Shown here: positions 23,570-32,365 of the stretch, piece by piece
Layout of the letters: each line of letters opens with the position of its first letter
Numbering within the stretch: the first letter of the stretch is position 1
From: Clostridia bacterium
GTDB lineage: Bacteria; Bacillota; Clostridia; Christensenellales; UBA1242
Assembly: GCA_009929275.1 (NCBI GenBank)
Contig: SAAW01000002.1
Location: 67,171 to 106,921 of the forward strand
Length of the DNA: 39,751 bases
Direction of reading: 5' to 3'
Position numbers and translations under genes: made by a program
Notes under the pieces: generated by a model
The model's database searches: none
Told to the model about the DNA's origin: nothing
Seen by the model: the letters and a program-made list of their open reading frames with translations, nothing else

Positions 23570-24697
23570 CTATAAAATTCCCCAGATAAAAGTGAAAAGA
23601 GTGATGAACCCTCCCACCAAAAAAGTTGCCACAATAAGCACAACTTCGCTTGCTGTGGGTTTTTGTTTTTTATTCTCAACTTCTGTGAAAACCATACTAT
23701 TTAAACCTTTTATGTTATATTTCCCCATCAATTTATTTAAGTTATTAATATTCATAAAATTTTGGTCTTGATTGAAATTCTCTGGCGAAGAGGAATATTC
23801 TTTGTTAATTTCGGCAATGTCACTCAACATTTTTTTAACTTTTTTAATTCTCGTTTCTTTGAGAAGCCAAACAAACAGAACAATGAGGCCAAGCATAATT
23901 ATTCCAAGCACAAGAACGCTGGATAAAAAGAAAGATAAAATGCTTCCGTTGCCATACAAAAATCTTTCAAAAAGTGTCGTAAAATTTCCACCAATCCAGC
24001 CATTCATATAGGCAAAAACAAGATATACACTCAAAAAATTGTTTGTGAAATGAATGATTATTGCAGGAAAAATATTTTTGCTGATGACTGCCGTCAGCCC
24101 AATCATAAACCCAAGAACAGTCGCAAAAAAGAACTGATTCACATTAAGGTGCATAAGTCCAAACAAAATTGACGAGATTATAAGTGCTTGCATCAGCCCC
24201 AAAGTTGAAAGTCCTCGAAGAAGAAGTCCTCTGTGTGCAACCTCCTCGCAGATCGCAGGAAGAATTGAAATGCTCAAAACTTGCAACAAAAAGGCAACGA
24301 TAGAATAGTCTGTGCTTGATGACAACACACTGAAAGAAGGCGATTTTTCATAGCCCAAAAATGAAATGATATTGCTGAAAAAAGACGCCACAAAAGTATT
24401 TAAAACATAGCACAAAATGCCAATTAAAAAACAAATAATAATGGGCAAAAGACTAAGTTTTTTAAAGCCAAACTCTTCCAAAGTGATTTTTGCTTTTTGC
24501 TTTCTTAAAAATGAAAAAATAAAAATAGACATAAAAAACATAAGCCCCACTTGAACAAAAATGGTGGAAATTAAATCGTTTATTTGGCTGGAAAAAGGCA
24601 ATTCAACATATATAAAAAAAATGCGAACAAGAACAAAGCAAGTCATTAAAACAAAATATGTCATCATTGAACTGAAAACAAGCGAACTTTTTTTCAT
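23570..24697 (-). CDS. CPBP-family intramembrane metalloprotease, second of a tandem pair
   Basis: A 375-residue polytopic membrane protein of the CPBP (CAAX protease/bacteriocin-processing, Abi) family. Catalytic motifs: EEVAHRG (about 150-156), MHLNVNQ (about 190) and IIHFTNN (about 223). Around eight membrane segments are followed by a charged cytoplasmic stretch (about 285-345) and a final membrane segment. Its ATG follows the stop of the upstream paralogue immediately, and GGAGGA lies in that gene's last codons, so the two are co-translated. Bacterial members act in prenyl-protein-like processing, bacteriocin immunity or signalling; the substrate here is unknown. Confidence 0.87.
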   Translation of the reverse strand: MKKSSLVFSSMMTYFVLMTCFVLVRIFFIYVELPFSSQINDLISTIFVQVGLMFFMSIFIFSFLRKQKAKITLEEFGFKKLSLLPIIICFLIGILCYVLNTFVASFFSNIISFLGYEKSPSFSVLSSSTDYSIVAFLLQVLSISILPAICEEVAHRGLLLRGLSTLGLMQALIISSILFGLMHLNVNQFFFATVLGFMIGLTAVISKNIFPAIIIHFTNNFLSVYLVFAYMNGWIGGNFTTLFERFLYGNGSILSFFLSSVLVLGIIMLGLIVLFVWLLKETRIKKVKKMLSDIAEINKEYSSSPENFNQDQNFMNINNLNKLMGKYNIKGLNSMVFTEVENKKQKPTASEVVLIVATFLVGGFITLFTFIWGIL

Positions 24698-25693
24698 CTA
24701 TCCTCCAAAAGAATTGAACAGCCATATTATGAGGCAGACCGCCATTATTAGAACAAAATAAGTTATGTCCGCAACTCTTGTTTCTTGAGCCTGTGCAACT
24801 TCGTTTTTGTCTGTTGGTTCAATTTTCTTCGAACTTTTCTCCAAATTCAAATAGTTTTTATGCTTTTTTGTGTATGAGAAAAGAAATACAAAGAAAAAAA
24901 TTACTGCAACAACGCCGACAGCGAGAATGGAAATTGTGAGTATAATCTCCATTGCTCCAAAACTGGAAAAAGTGAAAAACGCACCCGCACTTGAAAAATA
25001 GGTTAAAAGAAGAACAAAAAGGTTGTTCACAAAATGAAAAATCATTCCATACACAATAGAGCCAGTGAAATAGACAAGGCAACCAAGCACAATCCCAATG
25101 ATGAGTTGGTGGACAGTTTGATAGATTGAAAAGTGAATAATTACAAATACAACTGCTGAAAGTAAGATGCTGAGTTTAGCTCCAAATTTTCTCCTCATTG
25201 CATTATAAATTATGCCCCTAAACACAAGTTCCTCACTCACAGCAGGAACGACTGCGAACAAAACTATTGATAGCAAAAGTTGCCAAATGTTATCAAGAGG
25301 AACACTCCCGCTTGGGCTCAAAGAACTGAATGTCGATGCAAAATAATTAAACATATTCGTAAAATTCAAACTTGCAAAAAGGACAATCAAAGCAAGCCCT
25401 GCCACCGCAGAACCAATCTTTTTGTCAAACTTAAAACTAATCCTGCTTGCTGTGAAAAAATCAATTTTCTGAATTTTGTTGTAAATAATAAAAAGCAAGA
25501 AAAAAGCAAGTTCGCACAAAAAAGAATTTAGGTATATTATCCACATATTTGTGTAGAGTCCAGTCGAAGAGTATCCAAAAAACTCAGTGAAGACATAGAC
25601 AACTATACTCATCAAAACAAGCACCGCCATATTTGCTAAAAGCACCCCGGCAAAGCCCAAACTCCCATCTCTAAAACGATAGTATTTTCTCAT
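24698..25693 (-). CDS. CPBP-family intramembrane metalloprotease, first of a tandem pair
   Basis: A 331-residue polytopic membrane protein with CPBP motifs EELVFRG (about 153-159), IIHFSIYQ (about 190) and FHFVNN (about 225). About eight membrane segments end in a cytoplasmic Lys/Glu-rich stretch (about 285-310) and a last membrane segment, the same layout as its downstream neighbour, so the pair probably arose by duplication and then diverged. The start ATG lies 7 nt after a TATACT box and has no ribosome-binding site. Confidence 0.87.
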   Translation of the reverse strand: MRKYYRFRDGSLGFAGVLLANMAVLVLMSIVVYVFTEFFGYSSTGLYTNMWIIYLNSFLCELAFFLLFIIYNKIQKIDFFTASRISFKFDKKIGSAVAGLALIVLFASLNFTNMFNYFASTFSSLSPSGSVPLDNIWQLLLSIVLFAVVPAVSEELVFRGIIYNAMRRKFGAKLSILLSAVVFVIIHFSIYQTVHQLIIGIVLGCLVYFTGSIVYGMIFHFVNNLFVLLLTYFSSAGAFFTFSSFGAMEIILTISILAVGVVAVIFFFVFLFSYTKKHKNYLNLEKSSKKIEPTDKNEVAQAQETRVADITYFVLIMAVCLIIWLFNSFGG

Positions 25694-25700
25694 AAAATTG

Positions 25701-25728
25701 AGTATATCATAATTTCTATATTTGGCAA
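25701..25728 (-). promoter_or_regulatory. Promoter of the CPBP pair (leaderless type, extended -10)
   Basis: Minus strand: TTGCCA (25723-25728), 16 bp, TGATATACT extended -10 (hexamer at 25701-25706), then 7 nt to the ATG at 25693. Confidence 0.65.
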
Positions 25729-25737
25729 ACGATAAAA

Positions 25738-26529
25738 TTATATGTTAAAAATTGTCCCCACTTCATTTTGAAAGGCCACATCTATACAAAGATGTTTCCC
25801 TTCCTCAATGCCGTGCTCCAAAAGGATTTTTTTAATGGTGGAATATGCCAAATTTGGAGTGTTATTTTCTTCACTTAAATGAGAAAGAACCACTTGTTTT
25901 AAGCCAGTCGGAGCAAGCGAAACAATGGCAAGTCCACACGCAAGATTTGAAAGATGCCCTGTGTCACTCAAAATTCTTTTCTTCGTTTTTGCGGGATATT
26001 TGGGATTTTGCCTCAACAAGTTTTCATCGTGATTGCTCTCCAAAAACAAAATGTCACTCCCTGAAAGACTCCTTAAAGTGTCTTTTGACATAAAGCCCAA
26101 ATCTGTCGCAACACTCACTTTTTTGCCCTCAAAATTCATGCTATAACCCACACAAAAATTGCTGTCGTGTGGAAGAATAAAGCAAGAAACTTCCAAATCT
26201 TTCACTTTAAATTCACTGCTTGAAAACCATTCCACCTGATTGCTGGGCAAGCAAGAAATGCTGTCAATCGACATTTCTTTCACAAACGCAGGAATGAAAA
26301 TCTTTGTTTTTTTGTGTTTTTTCAAAAAAAACTTAACCCCACTCAAATGGTCACAATGCTCGTGAGTCAAAAGAATGGCGTCGATATTGTCTGCGTCTTC
26401 AAAAATAGTTTTGAGTCGACTTTCAATATTAGACAAAGTTAGGCCGTCGTCAATTAAGACTTTTGCTCCGCCACCCTCGATAAAAATTGAATTACCTTTG
26501 CTTCCGCTACTTAAACAAACTGTTTTCAT
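25738..26529 (-). CDS. walJ: WalJ/YycJ-type metallo-beta-lactamase-fold hydrolase
   Basis: A 263-residue cytoplasmic enzyme of the metallo-beta-lactamase fold. Metal-binding motifs: THEHCDHLSG (about 55-64), PHDS (about 118), ATDLG (about 139), ESNHDENLL (about 162) and SHLSEENN (about 216). The opening CLSSGSKGNS is typical of the YycJ/WalJ subgroup, in many Firmicutes linked to the WalKR cell-wall regulatory locus and sometimes to DNA metabolism. No walK or walR is nearby here. The ATG lies 9 nt after an extended -10 box, without a ribosome-binding site. The reaction catalysed is unproven for the family. Confidence 0.85.
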   Translation of the reverse strand: MKTVCLSSGSKGNSIFIEGGGAKVLIDDGLTLSNIESRLKTIFEDADNIDAILLTHEHCDHLSGVKFFLKKHKKTKIFIPAFVKEMSIDSISCLPSNQVEWFSSSEFKVKDLEVSCFILPHDSNFCVGYSMNFEGKKVSVATDLGFMSKDTLRSLSGSDILFLESNHDENLLRQNPKYPAKTKKRILSDTGHLSNLACGLAIVSLAPTGLKQVVLSHLSEENNTPNLAYSTIKKILLEHGIEEGKHLCIDVAFQNEVGTIFNI

Positions 26530-26538
26530 AATGGAAAA

Positions 26539-26547
26539 ATTATATCA
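26539..26547 (-). promoter_or_regulatory. Extended -10 promoter element of walJ (leaderless type)
   Basis: Minus-strand TGATATAAT (TATAAT at 26539-26544) lies 9 nt before the ATG at 26529. No convincing -35 box is visible, which is common for extended -10 promoters. Confidence 0.5.
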
Positions 26548-26613
26548 CAAATTTAGCCAAAAATCATAACCAATATTTAACTTTTTTTATACTATAAAAA
26601 AATAAAATTTTTT

Positions 26614-28134
26614 TCAGTGATAGTTTTGCAAAATAACTTTTCCATTTATCCACGAGTTAAAAAAACCTTCAAGGTTCCTTTTTGTTGTCACTTCAAAACT
26701 GGAAATCAAGTCGTCGGGAATGGCATTTGTGAACTTATTTTCTTTAAAATAATGTTTGAGTGCCTTCAAAAAATTTTTCTCACCCGCTGTTTTTTCAAGG
26801 TTGTCAAAGAAAAGCACCCCTTTCACATATGAAATGTAAGTGTATTCCATTTCACCGCTGAAATCATTCACATTTCTGCTCATCGATGCGTCAAAATTGC
26901 CATAGACACTTTCATAAATCTCGCTAAACAAAATATAGCTGGAAAGCGACGCGTTCAAACTGTCACTCTCAACAACATTGTAACCGTCGTTATATCTATA
27001 AAACATAAGAGTCGAAAATTCCGTTAGCCCCTCATCTAGCCACGCATATTCGCAAGCATTGCTCCCCACCATATTATACCACCACTGGTGTGCCGTCTCG
27101 TGCACGATGACATTCAAATAGTCATCATAACTCTCCACAGTGTCTGAAATATAGACAAGATTTGGATATTCCATTCCGCCGTGGATAAAGTTCGTCTTCA
27201 CCACACTATAAGTTTCATATGGATAACTTCCAAAAAGGTTGCTAAAAGTTTTGATTGCTTTCACTCCTGTTTGAAGGCTTTTTAAAGCGTTTTCGTCGTC
27301 ATAATAATAATAGGACACAGTCACTCCGTCCACATTTTCGCTGATAACAGAGAATTTCTTGCTCAGAACAAACGCAAAATCCCTCACTGCACTGGCTGAA
27401 ATTGTGGTAACGATATTCCCATTTTCAACACTTTTTGACTTTTGAGTGCCCGAGGACGCAAGTGTAAAATCATCGTCGCAAGAAATTGTCACATTATAAT
27501 TTGCCGTCTCACTATAAAATGGGTCGCCATTGCTTCCATAGTTGTCCTGCACAAATTCACCATTTTCAAACACGCAAGCAATAGGATAAAAATTGCCAAA
27601 ATTATAGGTGTTGTCGCCATAGCCAAATCTATGAACGCAATTTGGCAAAAGCACTTCAAAAACAATTTGAATTGAAACTCCTTCACCGGGGAAAATCTCC
27701 TGAAAAAGATCGACATTCAAAATATTTTCGTCGTTCCCCTCAATCTCCACTTCAATTGACTTTCCGTCCACACTAACCGAAGAAATATCAATCTCTCCCG
27801 CCGAAAATCCGTTTTCATACGCTTTGTCAAAATTCCTCAGCGACACAGGCGAATAAGTTGCCCCTTGCCTGAAAGCATTTGGATAGAGATGAAATTTCAC
27901 GCAAGAGAGAGTCGTTTCATAGTTGTTTTTATAATTCACAGTTTCCGTTCCACAAAGAGTGTTGTCGCTCTCATCAAAAGTGACAGATAAATTGTATGTT
28001 GATAGATTTTGGCTTATATCTTCAAGTGTCTTCTCCCCACAAGCAGAAAGTGCAAACAAGCAGAAAAATAGTAACGATAGACAAAATGCCGTCAAAAGCC
28101 TAAATTTGTTCTTAACCTTAAAAATATCTTTCAT
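26614..28134 (-). CDS. M1-family (gluzincin) metallopeptidase lipoprotein
   Basis: A 506-residue lipoprotein with a signal peptide ending FALSACGEK. It carries the M1 aminopeptidase signature: HETAHQWW near 343 (HExxH), with the third zinc ligand Glu in DEGLTEF about 18 residues later, and GGMEYP near 315 in place of the usual GxMEN substrate-binding motif. The N-terminal beta domain characteristic of M1 (about 40-240) is present, but the protein ends soon after the catalytic domain, so it is shorter than full M1 enzymes (about 850 residues). It probably trims peptides outside the membrane. The start is uncertain because no clear ribosome-binding site precedes the ATG. Confidence 0.87.
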   Translation of the reverse strand: MKDIFKVKNKFRLLTAFCLSLLFFCLFALSACGEKTLEDISQNLSTYNLSVTFDESDNTLCGTETVNYKNNYETTLSCVKFHLYPNAFRQGATYSPVSLRNFDKAYENGFSAGEIDISSVSVDGKSIEVEIEGNDENILNVDLFQEIFPGEGVSIQIVFEVLLPNCVHRFGYGDNTYNFGNFYPIACVFENGEFVQDNYGSNGDPFYSETANYNVTISCDDDFTLASSGTQKSKSVENGNIVTTISASAVRDFAFVLSKKFSVISENVDGVTVSYYYYDDENALKSLQTGVKAIKTFSNLFGSYPYETYSVVKTNFIHGGMEYPNLVYISDTVESYDDYLNVIVHETAHQWWYNMVGSNACEYAWLDEGLTEFSTLMFYRYNDGYNVVESDSLNASLSSYILFSEIYESVYGNFDASMSRNVNDFSGEMEYTYISYVKGVLFFDNLEKTAGEKNFLKALKHYFKENKFTNAIPDDLISSFEVTTKRNLEGFFNSWINGKVILQNYH

Positions 28135-28199
28135 ATCAACTATGTCTATGCAACTTTGTCCTGTTTTTATGATATAAAAGAGATTGAATTTTTATTAAA

Positions 28200-28242
28200 A
28201 AAATAAAAAAATTGAAATGAAACTAAAAAGTATCTTCACTTC
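28200..28242 (-). terminator. Terminator of the gltX operon
   Basis: Minus strand: stem GAAGTGAA with TTCATTTC (28214-28221 and 28235-28242, one G-T pair) followed by a long T-rich run. It lies about 33 nt after the stop of the 96-residue membrane protein gene. Confidence 0.55.
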
Positions 28243-28274
28243 AAAATTTATTTTATTATAATTTATAAAAATTT

Positions 28275-28565
28275 TTATGCAAAAAGGACGATCGAATAAC
28301 AAGCCAAAGCACACACTGCCATAACACAAAAAGGAATAAAAATGAAAAGAGATGTCCTGCAAGCAAGAGCAAATCCGCACACAGTTATTGTCAAAATGAC
28401 AGCATAATCTTTAATGTTAATTAAAGTGCTATAAAAATCTGCTGGCAAAAAATTGACAGGCAAAGCATCGTTAAGATAGATGAGCCCAAGTAGAACAATT
28501 GTCAAAAAAGCCATTAGTTGCCCCAGCGAAGAAAATGTTTTTGAAAAATTTTTTAATAAAATCAT
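28275..28565 (-). CDS. Small membrane protein, three predicted membrane segments
   Basis: A 96-residue hydrophobic protein I do not recognise. Membrane segments are at about 14-32, 48-67 and 71-92, with little outside them. A good ribosome-binding site (AGAGGT, 8 nt before ATG) and its position 22 nt after gltX support it as a real gene and the last of the operon, just before a terminator. No motif suggests a function. Confidence 0.72.
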   Translation of the reverse strand: MILLKNFSKTFSSLGQLMAFLTIVLLGLIYLNDALPVNFLPADFYSTLINIKDYAVILTITVCGFALACRTSLFIFIPFCVMAVCALACYSIVLFA

Positions 28566-28587
28566 AATTTTTTACCTCTCATTATTT

Positions 28588-30261
28588 TTAATTTTCTAAT
28601 AATTTTATAACATTGTCAAGTCGTTTTTGAACTTCGTTTTTCCCAAGGAGTTCCATTAAGTAATATAAATCAGGGCTATTTCTCCTCTGAGTCATTGCAA
28701 CTCGCACAATTCCACTGACGTCCGCCACACTTCCTTTATATGCAGTTGGATTTTTTCGATATTCTTTCATATCCACACAAAACCCAAATCTTGCACTCAA
28801 ATCTCTAATTTTGTTAAACCAAGTTTGCTTGTCATCATTCAAATTAAAAGTTTTTGAATATTCTTTTAATATGCTAAAAATGTCTTTTTTATCCAGTTTT
28901 TCGTCAAAGTCATATTCTTTAAGTTTTTTGCCGTCAATTCCCAAAAACATATAGTCATAAAGCCCTTTAACTTCGCTCCATTTTGCAATGTCTTTGCGCG
29001 GATTGTTCTCAAATCTATCAATGCTAAACAACTTTATGCAAAATTCTTTCTTGTTTTTCAAGATTTCTGCAAAAGAGGCATCAAATTCCTCTGCCCATTT
29101 GAGAGTTTCTTCGTAAATTTCTTCGCTTTTAAACTTGCTAATCACTTGTTTTGAGCAATCATCAAGTTTTTGAAAATCAAACATTGGGTTGTTAGAGCCA
29201 ATTTTACTGATGCTAAAAGGAAAATCATAGAATGAAAGGGCCTGATTTTGCCGTCTCCAATCTTCAAAGTTGCTGTTTATGAGGTTCAAAAGATATTCAA
29301 GCACACTTTTCACAGGATAGCCTTTTTCTATGAAAAATCTTGTGTCTGCCTCTTTGTCTTTTCTCTTGCTGAGTTTTCGCTTGTTTCCGTTGTCGTCCAT
29401 CTTACAAACAACGGGTGTGTGTGCATATTTTGGAGGGGTCAGCGAGAGTGCTTCAAAAAGTTCAAGGTGCATTGAAAGTGATGGATACCATTCCTCACCA
29501 CGCACAACCAAAGTCGTCCCCATAAGAGTGTCGTCGACGACATGAGCAAGTGAATATGGCGGGGTGAAGTTGCTTTTCAAAATAACTGCATCTTTTGCAT
29601 TTTGTCTAATCTCTCTCTCACCCTTAATCTCATCATAAAATTTAAAGGTTTTTTCAGGGTTGCCGTTTGATTTTAGTCTAATCGCAAACGGCATCTTTTT
29701 TGACAAATTTTCCTCAATTTGTTCAAAAGACATATCTCTGCAAACATCTTTTTCCTCAATGTCAAAGTTATTTTCAAGTTCTTCCTGACGGCGTTTTAAG
29801 ATGTCATCTTTTCCCTGCGATTTTTCGCAAAAACAAGGATATGCTCTGCCCTTTTCCACCAAATATTTGGCAAAAGCAATATATATATCTTTTCTCTTGC
29901 TTTGAACATAGTCGCCATATTCGCCCACCTGAGGCTTCTTGCTTCCAAAATAACCCTCATCTGGGCAAAGGTCAAAGTGGCACAGCATATCAAAGGCAAT
30001 GTCGCCAGCATTTTCTACTTCCCGTTTTGCGTCCGTGTCTTCAAGACGCATAAAAAAGATTCCGCCAGAATGGTGAGCAATCAATTTGTCTATAAAAGCC
30101 CCATAAACAGAGCCAATGTGCAGATAACCCGTTGGGCTGGGAGCAATCCTTGTCACCTCTGCTTGCGCTTTAATGTTTCGTTTTCTATAATTTTTCAAAT
30201 AATATTCTGCATCTTTTTCCACATTTGGAAAGAGCAAATTTGCTAATTTTTTGTTATCCAC
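28588..30261 (-). CDS. gltX: Glutamyl-tRNA synthetase
   Basis: A 557-residue class I synthetase that charges tRNA-Glu (and perhaps tRNA-Gln where a transamidase exists). An N-terminal extension (DNKKLANLLFPNV...) typical of the long clostridial form precedes the Rossmann domain with RIAPSPTGYLHIGS (HIGH motif) near 38-51 and KLSKRKDKEAD (KMSKS motif) near 300. The anticodon-binding helical domain covers the C-terminal 200 residues. Start: GTG at 30261, because AAGAGGG precedes it by 5 nt; an ATG at 30279 overlaps the upstream lipoprotein gene and has no such site. It sits in an operon behind two uncharacterised envelope proteins. Confidence 0.95.
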   Translation of the reverse strand: MDNKKLANLLFPNVEKDAEYYLKNYRKRNIKAQAEVTRIAPSPTGYLHIGSVYGAFIDKLIAHHSGGIFFMRLEDTDAKREVENAGDIAFDMLCHFDLCPDEGYFGSKKPQVGEYGDYVQSKRKDIYIAFAKYLVEKGRAYPCFCEKSQGKDDILKRRQEELENNFDIEEKDVCRDMSFEQIEENLSKKMPFAIRLKSNGNPEKTFKFYDEIKGEREIRQNAKDAVILKSNFTPPYSLAHVVDDTLMGTTLVVRGEEWYPSLSMHLELFEALSLTPPKYAHTPVVCKMDDNGNKRKLSKRKDKEADTRFFIEKGYPVKSVLEYLLNLINSNFEDWRRQNQALSFYDFPFSISKIGSNNPMFDFQKLDDCSKQVISKFKSEEIYEETLKWAEEFDASFAEILKNKKEFCIKLFSIDRFENNPRKDIAKWSEVKGLYDYMFLGIDGKKLKEYDFDEKLDKKDIFSILKEYSKTFNLNDDKQTWFNKIRDLSARFGFCVDMKEYRKNPTAYKGSVADVSGIVRVAMTQRRNSPDLYYLMELLGKNEVQKRLDNVIKLLEN

Positions 30262-30271
30262 TTTTTCCCTC

Positions 30272-31318
30272 TTAAACATTAATATTATATTTTGACATTC
30301 GAATTCCACTCAAAAATGCCTCATATCTTCCCAAAATAAACTCATTAATTAAGTTAAATTTTGAATTTTCAAACTCTGAACAATTTTGAAGATAAGAAGT
30401 TCTGTTTGTGGCGTTTAGATATTCATTAAGAAAAAAACCGCTACTTGCAATAACGAAATTGTTGAAATCTCTTTCAAATGCGCTTTTTAAATCAAGCATA
30501 TTGCTGATTATCCCAGCAAGATTAGTCTTGTGCGTCAGATTTGTGCCATATGACAAATCGTTGTTTAATTTGAGCGCTGACAAAATGTCCGCACTATCAT
30601 TCACAAAAGTTTTTAAAACTCTGGTGTTGTTAAACCAAGTCACCACTTCTCCCTCGCTCTCAATTGAGTTCATATTTTTCAAATCATAAATATAACTTAC
30701 TTTTGAAAGAGAAAAAAGTTCAAACCAAAACAAATCACTAAGCGAACCTTTTGCCACATTTGAAGCCGAAAAATTGCTTGAATAGAGTGAGTCAAAATAA
30801 TAATCTGAAAAAGAATCACTCAAAGAATAGAGGTTGTCAATCAAAACAAAATAGGCATTAATAAGTTCGTCATATTGCAAATATCCGTCCGAATTTTCAT
30901 AGATATTTTTAATTTCGTCAAGCGAATTTAGACTTGTCAGCACATTTGAAAATTTCGCATAAACATCATTGAGTTCCTTTTGAGAAAAACTGCCAAGAGA
31001 AAATAAAATTCCATTTTGCCTGCTTGCCACAGAGAAAACTAGTCCCGAAGAGAAACTGACATAATTATCCAAAATGTATGGAAAAATGTAATATTTATCG
31101 TCACTCACAGCCTCTGTATGCACCACTTTTGAGGCGTTAATGTTGATGTCAATATAGCCTTTAGTGTCGCAATAATCATCTAAAATGGCAGAATAGATGG
31201 TGTCCACATCTGCTTTTGAATAATTTTCTTCATTACAAGCGCAAAACAAAAAAGAGGAAATAATAATCACACAAAACACACCAATAACACTGATTTTTTT
31301 AAAAATATTATTTCTCAT
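30272..31318 (-). CDS. Uncharacterised lipoprotein
   Basis: A 348-residue protein not recognised as any family. The N-terminus has a basic start, a hydrophobic stretch and a lipobox LFCAC (Cys about 26), so it is probably a membrane-anchored extracellular lipoprotein. The rest is rich in Ser, Asn, Tyr and Asp and mainly helical in appearance. Its ATG shares one base with the TGA of the upstream gene (TGATG), a sign of translational coupling; a TTG at 31321 is the alternative start. It ends 10 nt before the gltX start. Confidence 0.82.
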   Translation of the reverse strand: MRNNIFKKISVIGVFCVIIISSFLFCACNEENYSKADVDTIYSAILDDYCDTKGYIDININASKVVHTEAVSDDKYYIFPYILDNYVSFSSGLVFSVASRQNGILFSLGSFSQKELNDVYAKFSNVLTSLNSLDEIKNIYENSDGYLQYDELINAYFVLIDNLYSLSDSFSDYYFDSLYSSNFSASNVAKGSLSDLFWFELFSLSKVSYIYDLKNMNSIESEGEVVTWFNNTRVLKTFVNDSADILSALKLNNDLSYGTNLTHKTNLAGIISNMLDLKSAFERDFNNFVIASSGFFLNEYLNATNRTSYLQNCSEFENSKFNLINEFILGRYEAFLSGIRMSKYNINV

Positions 31319-32196
31319 CAAAATCTCCCCTCGTCAAAAAAATCCTTTGCCCAAAGTGCGTCACTGGCATTTGAAAGAGAAGTCGCATAAGCGTTATAAT
31401 TCCCCGCCCATTCATAAATATTGAGCAAGTTTAATATATCCACAAATTTCTTAAAATTGTTATTTATAATAACATCTTCGTCGCCAAAACTATCGCCATT
31501 TAAACAAAAGTTGTCAAAAATGATTTTTAATTGATTGATATCAATATTTCCTCTTGTTACAGTGAAAACTTCAAGAGCAACATAGTCGCATAGTCCCACT
31601 TTAATGGCATAATTTTGGCAAGAATATGAAAGCCCCATATTGTCAAAAGAGTATTCTCTCACAATTCTTGCAAGATTTTTAAAAAACAAACTTCCACTTT
31701 TATAACACTTCAAATAGGCGTCCGAAAACATTTTTTCACTGCTTATCACCAAGTTGCAAGCATAGGTTGCTCCCGAAGTATCCTCTGCTTTTGAATAAGC
31801 CGACATATAGTCGTCATAGGCGTCGTTCGCTTTGTCAAAATTTTGAAGATAGTCATTAAAACCGTCAATTAAAATGTTGTGATCGCCTTTTTGCAAACCA
31901 CTCTCTATTGCCAAAAAGTCTAGGAAATAATTTATCCCTTCATTAAGTTCCGCACAGGCATTTGCCAAAAAATCTGTGTATTTGTCATTTGAAGAGCCAT
32001 AAGTCAGTTTAACATTTGCTTTAACATTTGATTCAAACGCGCTGAAATCCGTCTCGTCAAATTTTTTTATAATATATTTATAACTCTCAAATTCAATGCC
32101 TTGATTGGTCACAATGGCAATCCCCACGAAAGAAAAAGCGCCAATGAATGACATCACCATAATTATTCTGAGCATAACGGTCCAAAACTTTTTCAT
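31318..32196 (-). CDS. Uncharacterised membrane-anchored or secreted protein
   Basis: A 292-residue protein with an N-terminal hydrophobic segment (about 7-29) that can be a signal peptide or anchor, followed by a soluble, mostly helical extracellular part rich in Asn, Asp, Tyr and Phe. No family motif is recognised. It heads the operon that continues with the uncharacterised lipoprotein, gltX and the 96-residue membrane protein. The ATG is only 9 nt after a -10 box of a consensus promoter and has no ribosome-binding site. Coupled stop/start with the next gene suggests the two products are made in matched amounts. Confidence 0.8.
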   Translation of the reverse strand: MKKFWTVMLRIIMVMSFIGAFSFVGIAIVTNQGIEFESYKYIIKKFDETDFSAFESNVKANVKLTYGSSNDKYTDFLANACAELNEGINYFLDFLAIESGLQKGDHNILIDGFNDYLQNFDKANDAYDDYMSAYSKAEDTSGATYACNLVISSEKMFSDAYLKCYKSGSLFFKNLARIVREYSFDNMGLSYSCQNYAIKVGLCDYVALEVFTVTRGNIDINQLKIIFDNFCLNGDSFGDEDVIINNNFKKFVDILNLLNIYEWAGNYNAYATSLSNASDALWAKDFFDEGRF

Positions 32197-32205
32197 ATCA
32201 AAGTT

Positions 32206-32234
32206 ATTTTATCATTACAAAACAATTGTGTCAA
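32206..32234 (-). promoter_or_regulatory. Consensus promoter of the gltX operon (leaderless type)
   Basis: Minus strand: perfect TTGACA (32229-32234), 17 bp, TAAAAT (32206-32211), then 9 nt to the ATG at 32196. The leader would be about 0-3 nt. Confidence 0.75.
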
Positions 32235-32330
32235 TTTTAATTAATTTTTTTAAGTTATTTATCAAGGAATTAAAGTTGGATAATGTCAATTTTCTCTTTA
32301 AACAAAATGCTATTAAAAAATTTAATATGA

Positions 32331-32339
32331 TGATATAAT
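32331..32339 (+). promoter_or_regulatory. Extended -10 promoter element of rmuC
   Basis: TGATATAAT (hexamer 32334-32339) lies 26 nt before the rmuC ATG, with AAGGA in between. No clear -35 box. This unit, in contrast to several minus-strand ones, has a conventional short leader. Confidence 0.5.
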
Positions 32340-32365
32340 TATAAAAAAATATTTAAGGAAAAAAA

